Positions 33,842 through 46,787 are shown, numbered from the stretch's first letter. The stretch is 64,000 nt of DNA from Apostichopus japonicus (GCF_037975245.1 NC_092567.1:21235876-21299875), one strand, 5' to 3'. Notes: generated by a model from the sequence alone, not told the origin. Made by a program: numbers and translations.

Positions 33842-34864
33842 TTACTTCAATATTGGCCGTTGTTCATCCTCTTCTTTACCTTCAACCTCTGAAACTGCTT
33901 CACGGTCAGAAATCTCATCAACTTCCTCACTGACAATTGTACCTATACACGAAAATATTATTAGCACAGATCCTGCTAGTGTCTGCCACTGGAAACTAAA
34001 ATTGAACAAAATGAACTGTCCAACGTAGGTCATAACAATTTCTGATGTTAATATGATAGAGACTGTGGTAGGTTTCTCCCTACAGACGGCAAGATATCCG
34101 AATAAAAACCCACCAAAGGTAGTCACACCAGTTCCTGTCAGCATGAAAACATCTATTGGTGTCCTGGGCAGAGACCAACCATCAAGGAAGGAACACAATA
34201 TCAGGGAAATCAGGAGATATTGACCAGAGTATGACAGAAGATTAACAAGAAAATGTGAATTTTCATAACACGCTAGCTTCCTCCCAACGACAAGCGATCC
34301 TGAAAACGACATTGCAGCCAAGATGGCCGAGCATATGCCGTAAGGTGTTGGCAAACTGAATCCTTCTTTGGATAAATCTTCCTGTTGCAGTGCCAAAGCT
34401 ATCAGCGCTACTCCACCGGTTGAACAAATTGCAAAGAATAAATCTTTTAATCGCGGTTTGACCTTCAGAAAAGTAACACTGAAAATTACAGAGAAAATTG
34501 TGAGTGTAAAGAACAACGCAACGGCATTGCCTGGACCGATGCTAAATATAGATAAAGAAATAGCCATTTGGGATGTACAATCAAAGCTGCCGTAGAGAAT
34601 GATCAGCAATACTTGGGTGGAAGAAACTGGACGCCAACGAAGTCTTACAATGACAGCAAACATGAAACATAGACATAGGACTACAAATGAGTTACAGACG
34701 AATATGAAAGCTGGATGAAAGTTCTCAATAACTTGGTAAAGTATCATGTCTTCAGTGGAAAAGCAAATAGCACTGAGAGTGGCGTAGAATATCCCGATCA
34801 TTGGCATCCCTCGAGATGAAAGTTCCTGGCCTATCCATTTCAATGTATTGTCAGTGGACGTCAT
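33842..34864 (-). CDS. T3: hybrid SLC35G-like transporter, 340 aa
   Basis: Full-length single-exon 10-TM EamA-type transporter with the family landmarks and the E-Q-R-P-I-L-K tail. Its special feature is mixed ancestry. Residues W10, S31, C95 and V193 match T2, while G214, F240 and L286 match T4. The switch lies between 34287 (codon 193) and 34225 (codon 214), in and just after membrane segment 6. So T3 is a fusion made by unequal exchange inside the coding sequence, with the frame kept. A leader intron at 34866-35003, with GTAAGT donor, is conserved. No stop or frameshift is seen, so it probably encodes a working protein; the substrate is unknown. Confidence 0.92.
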   Translation of the reverse strand: MTSTDNTLKWIGQELSSRGMPMIGIFYATLSAICFSTEDMILYQVIENFHPAFIFVCNSFVVLCLCFMFAVIVRLRWRPVSSTQVLLIILYGSFDCTSQMAISLSIFSIGPGNAVALFFTLTIFSVIFSVTFLKVKPRLKDLFFAICSTGGVALIALALQQEDLSKEGFSLPTPYGICSAILAAMSFSGSLVVGRKLACYENSHFLVNLLSYSGQYLLISLILCSFLDGWSLPRTPIDVFMLTGTGVTTFGGFLFGYLAVCREKPTTVSIILTSEIVMTYVGQFILFNFSFQWQTLAGSVLIIFSCIGTIVSEEVDEISDREAVSEVEGKEEDEQRPILK

Positions 34865-35600
34865 CCTAGAGTCAATTCAATTTGAATGGTCAAAGTTAAT
34901 TAAAATGAATATTTATTTATTTCCAGTGAAAAATAGTAGGAATGTGCGACCATGCTGTTATGACAGTAGTAAATAGGCTATATCCTTCTATAATGTCACT
35001 TACATGAGCTTCCATGACAACCTTCTGTATCTTCTCTATGACTCTCTACTGACCTTTGCATGCCTATCATCATGCCTGCAGTAACTTGTGCGACAAGAGA
35101 ATATTTTGGCTGAAAAACAGTATCAGCCTGTAGGCACGTAACATGGCAAATTGTACCCGCTTTTCTAAAGAAATTCATATGATAAGTTAATTACAGATTT
35201 AGGTATGAATAAATTTTGTTACGTGTGTATTCTTGGCAGATATATTACATCAATCATATGAATATGGATAAGTACTTATAAAATGGAACGTTGGCTACAA
35301 TCACCGTGACGCTATCGACAACTAAGTCAAGACTATATATCTACAACTATATTTTTTATATTTATATTTATTATTGATATGTTCATAGTCAGTCTCGTGA
35401 CTAGGCCGGTGCAGCCTCCCTGGTCCCATCGGTGAAAAGTACTGGAAAAGAAACCAACCTACCGCGAGGCTGGCTCGCCGGACGTAAGGCGGCGAAGAGG
35501 TTAACGTATCTTTATTATTTCATTCAGTAAAGCAAACGTTCCCCCATGTGCTCTTTAGGGCCCATGGCTTTTTCATTTGGATATCTAGATGAGCTATATC

Positions 35601-38600
35601 CAGTGGCGCACATCCGTTCCGACGAGTGGGGTGGGGGGTGATATTAGTAGACTATCTAAGCGGAGCGCCACCATCGGATGGCGCGGAACGTACAAGAAAA
35701 TTTTAGGCTTTAAAAAACCCCAAGAAGGCCGGAAACGGCCCCCCGGAGTGTTTTAAGCTGAATTTCATGTATGCAATTCCTTAATTATTGAGAAAATATT
35801 CAATCTATGAAAAAAGTAATACATGTCAGATGAGTTGAGATGGTACAATAATCATAATGAATTGTGCATCCTCTTTCATTTATTCTGTCTGCCATGCTCC
35901 CGTATTCACCTTCTGTATCTCTATTACCTTTGTCCATCACCCCATCCATAGTCCATACATGTTCATTACTCAAGTGCCTCACCGTCCATATTCGGTGTTG
36001 TGGTCGATATAGACGGTTCTCTGTAACAATCCCTTCCTGGCGGCTAATGGCTATCAGTGTCCTCCCTGACGTCAGCGCCGTTACTCCCCGACGCCGATAC
36101 TCCAATCGACAAAATCCAATAATAGTTATCAATTTTCATCCAGGATTCTCCGACAAACTCTCAAATTGTGAGGGTGACCCACTGCTATCATAGCGTTGCG
36201 TTTCGCAATGTTCTGTTTTTTCCTTCTTATACATCAACAAAATTCGAAGATGAGGTTTGCAGGGTCGATCACTCGATCAGAGTTGCAACGTTCCCCAGTT
36301 GTTAGGGCACTAGTAGGACACTAAATGGGAAAGACGGACAGAAGATGACAAATGATGAACGGATTTACCGATAGTCCATCTCAGATGTCCATACTTACGT
36401 ACGTTAAGAGATCTGGGAAGTTTATTTTTTTCGAATGATATCGTTCGTTACAGGAAATACATATTTTTGTATGAGGCTGATGAAAACGTTCATGTAACCT
36501 CGATAATTCACTCGAACTGAGAATAAGGTGCAATAGGTGACCAACATATTACATGAAAGTATTCACTATGTGTGTACACAACTTACAGATGAAAAACAGC
36601 TGAATATATATAGTGTGACGTGGGAAATTCAAATAATAATAAATTCCCACTCGGGTTCTTTTAACACTTATGAAAAAAGATGAAATGTAACAGTATGCTT
36701 ATAAATAACGAAAATTTATTATTGTACACTACAATTCACATAAGCTGCTTTGCTACATTAAGTCTTTTACATAACATAATCTTAACGTATACTGGTGCCC
36801 TTCTTTTACTCAACAGAAAAGGTTCCTTTTAACTAACGAAGTCGGGTTTTTTTTTCTCCACGACAATTCCCTTATTAACTAATCTGTCGTTAGTCGATAT
36901 CTCTTTTAAATAATGTTTTCTTGCGTATAACCATATATGATGTTATCGCCCAATATACAGACGGAGGGAGGGCCTCAACGTTGGCTGCTATACGCACGGA
37001 TCTTCCGTCTCGTGGCTCCTCTCTAAATTAAACAGGCTCTGACTTAACGTTCCCAGTATATAACACAAAACGGAGCACTGAGTTTCGTCTCCCAGGAAAT
37101 GGTATACTGTAATAAAATTGATACAATGATGTTTTCTCTTGTCAGTAAAATGAATATTTTACATCATGTACTCAATCCCCCTAGCTGCTCTAACTAGGAC
37201 AACATTATCGTTATACAGTAATAAAAGTGGACTATCCCTAAAATTAACATTATTATTATATAGCCAATTCCCAACCCTTCAAATCGAAAACGGATTTGTC
37301 TCTCCGGCAATTAATATTCAAACCATGCATTTCAAATTAACCCTATGTCATATACTATAGTTTTAAGTACAATTCAATCCACATATGGGTTATTCCCATT
37401 TACCATTGAGCTATACTACACTACTTATAAACACACTTCTCATATTAGGACATTTAATATTAGCTACAAACTACCAAATTAATATATATTAATATATTTT
37501 CCTTAGTCAATCAATTGAAACAAATTCCCACTTACGTGAAAAGATTTAGACAGCCTCTGAGTCACGGCATGGGGCAGGTGTCTCCATGTGGTCGGTGAAG
37601 GGTACTCTCAAACAGATATCAATACACAAGTATACCGTCTACCCAGACAATGTAGCCTCTCCCGGTAATATATACCCTAGGCCTCTCTCCACGACATATA
37701 TACTGTGATCGACGCCCTATTTACTAACGCCTAAAACCGCTGTCTGCTCTGCCTAGATGCTCAGAGTGAAGTGAAGTTTCTAAACCTCGTGTTCCATTTC
37801 ATTTGCCCATTCCACCTGGAAGCAATGCTTGCAATTAGGGGCATGTGTTTCAAATATTCATTCTTTGTAAGAGACCTTTTGTTTTTATTTAGCGCGCCTC
37901 GCTCCCTAACAATACGTTTTGGCATTTACTCTTGAATACGCTACAAACACCTTGCATATTATGCTAATTAGTCTATGACCAGTGGAAATAACCCTATACG
38001 TGTCATTTTAACCGTCACATATAGTTCGGGGAGAAGTGAGACAATCGCCCCTTATATTTTCAGTGAAACAAAAGAATCCGAGCAGCTGGCAAGTCTCCAT
38101 CCTGGTGGAGAAGTAACAGGCATGTGAGAATTTCAAGGGTAAAAGTCACCCCCGCTTGGAAGCCCATTCGACTGTTACCCTCTACCCCGGATAACACTCA
38201 ACAGTATGAACGTGGGGGGGGGGGGGGATTATCGTATACCAGTTGAGTGATTTAAACTCTTGCATCAGTTTACTGCGAGTCGCGACTGCCCTACTACTCT
38301 AATGCCTCCCTGAATGGACATTCATGGTTGGAAAAACATTAGTGCTTTACGCAGAACACGTACAAGACAAATCAAGTACCAACCTAATGGAGTAACTTGG
38401 GCTGTGCAAATTGTCTAGAAATTGCCGAAGTTTGTTACGTCGGATCGGCTGGTAAACTCTCTTGCCATATCCACAGCGTCGATCTTGTCCAGCTCATCCT
38501 TGTGCACATGGCATGTGATACAGAAACATAGTTGAGGCTTTTTGAACGCTAGCAAATGTATGTAAGTGTTTAAAGAGGCATTTAGACGTCAACACGATGC

Positions 38601-38953
38601 AAGCTCTTCAAGTAGGCTAAGCATATCCCTTCATCCTCAACATGTTCTGACGCCCCGACACGTTATATCATAGGCCTATATTCGTTACATTTTGTTGTTG
38701 TTTGTTTGCAGTGTATGGAACCCTGGAGTGAGAACAGCTTGCAAAAGTACTGAGGTTGCAACCTCAGCATTTTGACCTAACCTAATTTTAACTTAACTTT
38801 AATTTATTTTATTTTATTTTAATTTAATTTGAACTTATTTTTATATTTTTATATCGGACTGGAAAGTGGAGGGGATGATTGTGTAGACCATCCCCCTTGA
38901 CCAAATGTGGGGGTATACCCCCCCCCCCATCTCCCCCCGGATGTGCGCCCCTG
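35601..38953. mobile_element. hAT-like non-autonomous DNA transposon, copy 2
   Basis: Same length (3353 bp), ends and mismatched 8-bp flanks (gctatatc / gccatatc) as copy 1. It is a product of cassette duplication and not a separate insertion, because the site and the flank mismatch are identical. Confidence 0.85.
36614..38019. mobile_element. Solo LTR, copy 2
   Basis: Duplicate of 27644-29050 with the same TGTGACG/CGTCACA ends and tatag flanks. It is 1 bp shorter, owing to a T-run difference near 36850. Confidence 0.75.
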
Positions 38954-39656
38954 GCCATATCTTAAATCTGCCGTTGGGCCAACCACATTAGGTCGACAAG
39001 TGTAGTAACGTACGTCAAATTACTACATGTACTGTTGATCATTAAGGCACCTTAGAATCAAATGGACCTTCAACGGGAAGTCGAGCCCTCCAAAGAATAG
39101 ATTTGATTTGATATTAGATATCTAGTAGGTATTTTATTACAGGCTTACAGTAAATATCAAATATATAAGATTATGATTTCCTAACTGACGATACTGCTGA
39201 ACTTTATAAATTTAAAAAAAAATCAGCTCGAAAATTCACGGAAATGGAAAATGCACGATTCGGATAATGGATGTTCAAATGCATGGTCCAGAGTTCAGTG
39301 TTCATTTAGTTGATGAAGAAATATATCCTACCGTTCTTGAAAATGCTTTAACGTCGATACAAATTTAGACAAGCTGTATAAGACAAGCTATAAAAATGAC
39401 ACATATTTTCTTACTAGATATGTGGGTTCAACTGTTTACAATAACGAGAGGTTGCATAAGTTCAAAGACATATTTGTACGTAAATGCATGACACTTAATC
39501 GAAATTACATTCAATAGAAAATAACTTTTGATTCCCAGAGTTGATCCGTATTGCACAATAATTCAGGATCCATGATTGATACCTTTCGGAAGGATCATTG
39601 TAAAATTCCATAGCTAAGTAACAGTAGCTGACAATCTAGAAATATGAAACATTTTT

Positions 39657-39678
39657 ATTTCGGTTTTATGCATGTTTA

Positions 39679-39766
<88 letters not shown>

Positions 39767-39871
39767 TAAACATGCATAAAACCGAAATATATATATATAT
39801 ATATATAATATATATATATATAATATATATATATATATGAGTAAACATGCATAAAACCGAAATATATATAT

Positions 39872-39917
<46 letters not shown>
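39657..39917. repeat. Expanded TA tract with templated inverted insertions, copy 2
   Basis: Same structure as 30687-30966: left flank at 39657-39683, inverted copies at 39762-39788 and 39837-39863. The TA runs between them have different lengths, showing slippage since the duplication. Confidence 0.9.
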
Positions 39918-39918
<1 letters not shown>

Positions 39919-41685
39919 CCACAAGAAACACCTATTCATATGAATTCCTTCTAATTAAAAGTTATATTCCTTATACTCACGTGATTAACAACGCATTGTA
40001 GTTTCATGCATGGATCGAGAGTCTCTCCGCAATATTTCTTCAGGCTAGCTGATAGTTTTGTCAATGCGGGTATACCCTTTGACAGATTGGGGCATAATAA
40101 ATACTTCACATTAACGCATTTTTGTCGCTTGCATCATTATCTGTGGTATATCTATGGTAAACATATAATTCTGAGCACCGATATGCCCACCATATAAGCC
40201 CACTATGGCTAATTTTAATCATAATATACTAAATACTACTATTGGGAACGTTATACTAACTAAGGCTACGTATTATATACCTAACGTTAGGCTAAGTACA
40301 TGCCTGTAACTTGACCACATATATCTCTTTTTCTTAGATTGAAAGACTTTCGTATGTTCTGCATCGATTTTACAGAGATTACCATCATTTCTGCTTTCAT
40401 TTTGTTCGTATGACCTAGCCCTTTCAAGATGGGCTAGTCTGTATCTCTCGGACATTTTAGCTAGCTCTGAAGCACTAAATTCTTTGAATTTGTATACGTA
40501 TTTTTACGTCATAAAAGTGAACAGCGCCGCCAGCTTCAAATGAGACAACAACATCAAACACCGTTAAGAAATAGTAGTACATCTACCAGTAAACCGTGTT
40601 TAACATCCGCTTGAAATAAATAACAATTAATTAAAAAATTAAATAACAATTATAATTATAAACCTATACGAACCATTGGACCGGCGGCTTTGAATTACCA
40701 GTGAAAAGTAGTATATGCAGAAAACGTGGTAATATCATTGGCGAAAACTAGAAATCTTTCCACGTACAAGTCTCTACGTCAATTGAATATTACTCGATAA
40801 ATTGATATTGAGCTTTAAAACGATATTTATCCTGAAAAGTCTGAATAATTGATATCGGAAACTGCAAGCACCCAACACTCACGTTTTGCATGTAGGTTTG
40901 ATCATTTATATTGATTGTTTTACTGCCAAGTCTGTGACGGATGCCGCTTAATTGTAACAAGCATAGTACTAACATGTAATTAGCAACGCCAGGATTCTCA
41001 ACTGGAACAGTTTACATTGCTGAAGTGCCCCATCTACCACTACAATAATGCATTACTGTGTATTGGAATACAGTAGTCCATTACCGTTTATGTGAAGTTA
41101 ATTAATATATTAATGCATTACTATTTATTTTTAGTTTATTATTACGATATTTGTCTCTTGTAATTATATTAAATATCTAATGTGATGCAATTGACATAAC
41201 ATTTGTTCTATGTAGTAAATGATAGGTATTATATTAGAACAGACGAAATATGTTAATTGGCACACTGTAAGATTAGACTTTTATCTTTATCTGAAGAGAT
41301 TTAAACATTTTCTCCTCTGTATTCCGTGTAAAACATTCAATAATGAATCTCTTTGAGTTAGTACGTGAGGTTCCATCTGACTACACTGTTGTGTAAACGA
41401 GCGATCTAAATTCACTGTTGCATGTCAAAAGTGTCTCCATTTCCTCTTGTAAACCTTAATACCATTTACTTCAATCGTGCAAAATAGTTATGTCCCTGCG
41501 GCAACGTATAACAGCTAATGGTTTGCACATTAATTAATATACAAGCATGATCTTGCTAGCGCCGGAGTCGTCTGTTGAACACTACAGAGAGCTCAAACAA
41601 TCTGTTTCGTACATTGATTTCTAGGGCGACCGTAAACAACTATCTGTACATCTAAATAGTTCAAGATAAATATCAGGAGACGTAT

Positions 41686-41976
41686 GCATTGAAGCATCGA
41701 AAAGCATCGAAATTAAGAAAAGAAGATGGAAATTCATTGGGCATAATATTGCGTCAAACCCCAAACAACGAAAGCAACATCAGCAAGACTTGGGCACCAG
41801 AGGGCCGGAGAAAGAGAGGGCGACCAAAAACAACATTGCGCAGCACAGTGGACATAGAAAGAGTGAGGTCCGGTTGGCGATTCTGTAATGAGACCAGAAA
41901 CGCAGATTCCGACCAAGACGAATGGAGACGCTCTGTGGAAGCCTTATTTGCCTCTAGGCAAGAAGAAGACAGATGA
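41686..41976 (+). pseudogene. LINE reverse-transcriptase C-terminal tail, copy 4
   Basis: Identical in predicted protein to copy 3; the end of a truncated LINE polyprotein. Confidence 0.72.
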
Positions 41977-42791
41977 TAATATATGTAATGCGCCACGGAA
42001 AAACACATTGCAATGGGCAATGTATATTAGTTAAGACTGCTATCCTTTCTTCCACTTATTGAATTAGCTATTGTGAACTTACAATCAGTAGGAAGAACAA
42101 AAGGCAATCAGACAAATCAAAGATTCACAGATCAGTTAATTAATATCTAAGATATTCAAATTAATATGTAAAAGTAGGAGGGCCTGACGTTTCGATACCA
42201 GCAGGATCTTCTTCAGAGGCTGAGTGTTTCATATTGAATATTCAAATTATTCAAGTTTCATATTCCATTTCATATTGAATATTTCATACTCAAATTAATA
42301 AGCTATACCAGAAATGAGCTTACACATAAAATAATTTGATTATAACGTTTGTATATAATTTATGTCAGAGAACTGATTAATATTATAGGTGTATCGTTTG
42401 GGAACGATAAACCAACATGCCCATAGATATGTAACATGCAATCGACGATAGATTGACTTTCATAGATTTTATGAAAGTACTCAAACTTTCATTAGCCCGC
42501 ATTTTCTTTTACCGTATCTTCTTAACATCATTTTATATATTAATTTTTAATTGCCCACTGTAAAACAAACAGCTATGGGCAAAGTATTAATAAGACAAAA
42601 CGTATATGGATATTGATTGTCGCACGACCATTTGTAGTAGCAGGCGCTCATCAGTTTCCATAAACACATTCTTTCAACGCATCATGCTAACAGAACATGG
42701 CATACTTCCTCAGTGTCATTTACCTCCATCATTTTCAAATGGTGTCGCTGCATGCTAAAGATAAATTAAAGATTTTGCAGTAAATTGAGTT

Positions 42792-43814
42792 TTACTTCAA
42801 TATTGGCCGTTGTTCATCCTCTTCTTTACCTTCAACCTCTGAAACTGCTTCACGGTCAGAAATCTCATCAACTTCCTCACTGACAATTGTACCTATACAC
42901 GAAAATATTATTAGCACAGATCCTGCTAGTGTCTGCCACTGGAAACTAAAATTGAACAAAATGAACTGTCCAACGTAGGTCATAACAATTTCTGATGTTA
43001 ATATGATAGAGACTGTGGTAGGTTTCTCCCTACAGACGGCAAGATATCCGAATAAAAACCCACCAAAGGTAGTCACACCAGTTCCTGTCAGCATGAAAAC
43101 ATCTATTGGTGTCCTGGGCAGAGACCAACCATCAAGGAAGGAACACAATATCAGGGAAATCAGGAGATATTGACCAGAGTATGACAGAAGATTAACAAGA
43201 AAATGTGAATTTTCATAACACGCTAGCTTCCTCCCAGCGACAAGCGATCCTGAAAACGACATTGCAGCCAAGATGGCCGAGCATATGCCGTAAGGTGTTG
43301 GCAAACTGAATCCTTCTTTGGATAAATCTTCCTGTTGCAGTGCCAAAGCTATCAGCGCTACTCCACCGGTTGAACAAATTGCAAAGAATAAATCTTTTAA
43401 TCGCGGTTTTACCTTCAGAAAAGTAACACTGAAAATTACAGAGAAAATTGTGAGTGTAAAGAACAACGCAACGGCATTGCCTGGACCGATGCTAAATATA
43501 GATAAAGAAATAGCCATTTGGGATGTAAAATCAAAGCTGCCGTAGAGAATGATCAGCAAAACTTGGGTGGAAGAAACTGGACGCCAACGAAGTCTTACAA
43601 TGACAGCAAACATGAAACATAGACAAAGGACTACAAATGAGTTACAGACGAATATGAAAGCTGGATGAAAATTCTCAATAACTTGGTAAAGTATCATGTC
43701 TTCAGTGGAAAAACAAATAGCACAGAGAGTGGCGTAGAATATCCCGATCATTGGCATCACTCGAGATGAAAGTTCCTGGCCTATCCGTTTCAATGTATTG
43801 TCAGTGGACGTCAT
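42792..43814 (-). CDS. T4: SLC35G-like transporter, 340 aa
   Basis: Single-exon 10-TM EamA-type transporter. Diagnostic residues are R10, C31, F95, A193, G214, F240 and L286; the last three are shared with T3, while R10, F95 and A193 are shared with T5. V20 (for G) is private to T4. The tail ends E-Q-R-P-I-L-K. Start at 43814, one base after the leader acceptor; the leader intron 43816-43954 begins GTAAGTGAC. The leader exon upstream contains an open 30-codon stretch that would not join in frame with the transporter, so I read it as untranslated. Substrate unknown. Confidence 0.92.
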   Translation of the reverse strand: MTSTDNTLKRIGQELSSRVMPMIGIFYATLCAICFSTEDMILYQVIENFHPAFIFVCNSFVVLCLCFMFAVIVRLRWRPVSSTQVLLIILYGSFDFTSQMAISLSIFSIGPGNAVALFFTLTIFSVIFSVTFLKVKPRLKDLFFAICSTGGVALIALALQQEDLSKEGFSLPTPYGICSAILAAMSFSGSLVAGRKLACYENSHFLVNLLSYSGQYLLISLILCSFLDGWSLPRTPIDVFMLTGTGVTTFGGFLFGYLAVCREKPTTVSIILTSEIVMTYVGQFILFNFSFQWQTLAGSVLIIFSCIGTIVSEEVDEISDREAVSEVEGKEEDEQRPILK

Positions 43815-43954
43815 CCTAGAGTCAATTCAACTTGAATGGTTAAAGTTAATTGAAAATGAATATTTATTTATTTCCAGTGAAAAATAGTAGGAATGTGCGA
43901 CCATGCTGTTATGACAGTAGTAAATAGGCTATATCCTTCTATAATGTCACTTAC

Positions 43955-44095
43955 ATGAGCTTCCATGACAACCTTCTGTATCTTCTCTATGACTTTTCTA
44001 CTGACCTTTGCATGCCTATCATCATGCCTGCAGTAACTTTGCGACAAGAGAATATTTTGGCTGATAGACAGTATCAGCCTGTAGGCACGTAACAT
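43955..44095 (-). other. Probable 5' untranslated exon of T4
   Basis: Minus-strand sequence ending in ...GGAAGCTCAT followed by GTAAGTGAC, a strong donor conserved upstream of T2 (26033), T3 (35003), T4 (43954) and T5 (51197). Splicing to CTCTAG|G before the ATG removes 138-139 bp. The upper limit given is the first ATG of an open stretch and is not a known transcription start. T1 lacks this segment. Confidence 0.45.
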
Positions 44096-45778
44096 GGCAA
44101 ATTGTACCCGCTTTTCTAAAGAAATTCATATGATAAGTTAATGACAGATTTAGGTATGAATAAATTTTGTTTCGTGTGTATTCTTGACAAATACATTACA
44201 TCAATCATATGAATATGAATAAGTACTTATAAAATGGAACTTTGGCCTACATTCACCGTGACACTATCGACAACTAAGTCAAGACTATATATCGACAACT
44301 CTATTTTTTATATGTTTATTTATTACTCATATGTTCATAGCCAGTCCCGTGACTAGGCCGGTGCAGCCTCCCGGGTCCCATGGGAGAAGTACTCGAAAAG
44401 TAACCAACCATCCGCGAGGCTGGCACGTCGGACGTTAGGTGGCGAAGAGGCTAAAGTACATTGATAATTTCATTCGGTAAAGCAAACGTTCCCATGTGCT
44501 CTTTAAGGCCCGTGGCTTTTTCATTTGGATACCTAGATGGGCCATATCTTAAATCTGCCGTCGGGCAAACCACATTAGGAAGACCAGTTTAGTAACGTAC
44601 GTCAAATTACTACATGTACTGTTGATAAAGCACCTTAGAATCAAATGGACCTTCAACAAGCTGTCGAGCCCTCCAAAGAATAGATTTGATTTGATATTAG
44701 ATATATAGCAGGTATGTTATTATGGCTTACAGTAAATATCAAATATATAAGATTATGATTTACTAACTGACGATACTGCTGAACTATATAAATTAAAAAG
44801 TAAAATCAGCTCGAAAATTCACAGAAATGGAAAATGCACGATTCGGATAATGGATGTTCATGGTCCAGAGTTCAGTGTTAATTTCGTTGATAAGAAATAT
44901 ATCCTACCGTTCTTGAAAATGCTTTAATGCGATACAAATTTAGACAAGCTTTATAAGACAAGCTATATAAATGACACATATTTTCTTACTATTGCACAAT
45001 AATTCAGGATCCGTGATTGATACATTTCGGAAGGATCATTGTAAAATTCCATAGATAACCAACATGAGCTGCCAAGCAAGAAATACGAAACATTTTTATT
45101 TCGGTTTTATGCATGTTTACTCATATATATATATAGCCACGAGAAACACCTATTAATATGAATTCCTTCTAATTAAAAGTTACATTCTTCATACTCACCC
45201 GATTAACAGCGCATTGCAGTTTCATGCATGGATCGAGAGTCTCTCTCCGCAATATTTCTTCTGGCTAGCTGATAGTTTTTAATGCGGGTACCCTTTGACA
45301 GGTTGGGACATTATAAATACTTCCATTAACGCATTTTTGTCGCTTGCATCATTATCTGTGGTATATCTATGGTATACATATAATTTTGAGCACCGATATG
45401 CCCACTATATAAGCCCACTATGGCACACATTCCTTGCAGTTGCACCTAAACTAATATTAATAATAATATACTAAATACTACTATGGGGAACGTTATACTA
45501 ACTAAGGCTATAAATTATATACATAATGTTAGGCTAGGTACATGCCTGTAACTTGACCACATATAATCTCTTTTTCTTTGGTTGAAAGACTTTCGTATGT
45601 TCTGCACCGATTTTACAGAGATTACCATCATTTCTGCTTTCATTTTGTTCGTATAACCTGGCCCTTTCAAGATGGGCTAGTCGGTATCTCTCGGACATTT
45701 TAGCTAGCTCTGAAGCACTAAATTCTTTGAATTTGTTTACGTATTTTGACGTCATAAAAGTGAACAGCGCCGCCAGCT

Positions 45779-45905
45779 TCAAAGGAGACAACAACATCAA
45801 AGGAGACAACGGCATCAAAGTAGACAACAACGTTGAAGGAGACAACAGCATCAAAGGAGACAACAACATCGAAGGGAACAACAACATAGAAGGAGACAAA
45901 CAAAT
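45779..45905. repeat. 18-bp minisatellite, cassette 4/5 edge
   Basis: About seven units of aaaggagacaacaacatc, one more than at 22516. It abuts a conserved segment (45534-45775) whose minus strand reads KFKEFSASELAKMSERYRLAHLER; see findings. Confidence 0.85.
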
Positions 45906-46092
45906 AAAACTCCGTTACCAGTGAACCGTGTTTAAGATCCGCTTGAAATAAATAACAATTAATTAAATAATTAAATAACAATAATCAGTATATAGTCAAT
46001 AAACCTATACAAACCACTGGATCGGCGGCTTTGAATTTCCAGTGAAAAGTATTATATGCAGAAAACGTGGTAATTATGGAACGCGAAAAAGG

Positions 46093-46400
46093 CAACCGTA
46101 TTTCGTTGCCTAAACTAAGTTTGTTTCGTTGCCTAAACTAAGTTTGTTGCTGTCTAAACTTAAGTTGTTGCTGCTGTTTTACCATGTTGCTGTTGTTCGT
46201 TGATGTCTAAACTTGCGTTGATGTCTAAAGTCACGTTGACGACTAAACGCGCCTTAATGTCTAAACTCACGTTGATTTATAAACTTACGGTTAATGTCTA
46301 AACTCACGTTGATGTCTAAAACTTTCGTTGATGTCTAAACTTACGTTGATGTCTAAACTCACGTTGATATCTACACTTTCGTTGCTATCTAAAGTTCCGT
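46093..46400. repeat. 20-21-bp tandem repeats in the left arm of the TIR element
   Basis: About 14 imperfect units of gttgatgtctaaacttac. The complementary, fewer units (gtttagacaac...) lie at 48245-48375 in the right arm. Confidence 0.8.
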
Positions 46401-46687
46401 TGTGACCACATTGTGAACGAACATCATTCTTTCTTTTCCAAAAAAATTATAACAATCAACCGCAAGTTGCTTCCGTGCAGTGCTAACAACATATCTATTA
46501 CAGAGATTTTCATGCTAAATACAGCCAATGATGTTTTCTCAAATTTCCCGAGATTTGTTTGGTTAATAGTCCCTTACCCATTGTCTGCAAAAATGCTTGC
46601 ATCTTCAGTGCTCAATGAACGCAAAGTATGATGGTTTAACTATGTAACGCGAAAAGGGGGGGGGGTGGGTAATCGTTAATGTCATGC

Positions 46688-46787
46688 CGGATTTGTAGCA
46701 ACAGCCATGTAAATATCCTTAACAACCTGATTTGTCGAACAAAATCACGTTGTTAACGATATTTACATGATAGTTGATACAAATCCG
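46688..46787. ncRNA. 100-nt imperfect hairpin inside the TIR element (function unknown)
   Basis: Arms 46688-46726 and 46749-46787 pair at 34 of 39 positions around a 22-nt loop. The size is like a microRNA precursor, but it lies in a transposon and may be a small nested inverted-repeat element. No expression evidence. Confidence 0.3.

Larger units (their letters stand above)
31613..40562. repeat. Transporter cassette 3 (contains T3)
   Basis: Near-identical to cassette 2 over the hAT-like element, solo LTR, TA tract, LINE tail and flanks; only scattered single-base and homopolymer differences are seen. The identity switches from T2-like to T4-like inside gene T3. Confidence 0.9.
40563..45905. 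repeat. Transporter cassette 4 (contains T4)
   Basis: The left part, up to inside T4, is near-identical to cassette 3. The right part, from about 43237, resembles cassette 5 instead. It lacks the hAT-like element (intact site near 44538) and ends in the 18-bp minisatellite. Confidence 0.88.

Noticed and set aside
43868-44095. 75-codon frame upstream of T4 (and T5) as an N-terminal exon of the transporter
   Set aside because: Splicing at the conserved GTAAGT to the CTCTAG acceptor does not keep the reading frame with the transporter ATG; treated as untranslated.
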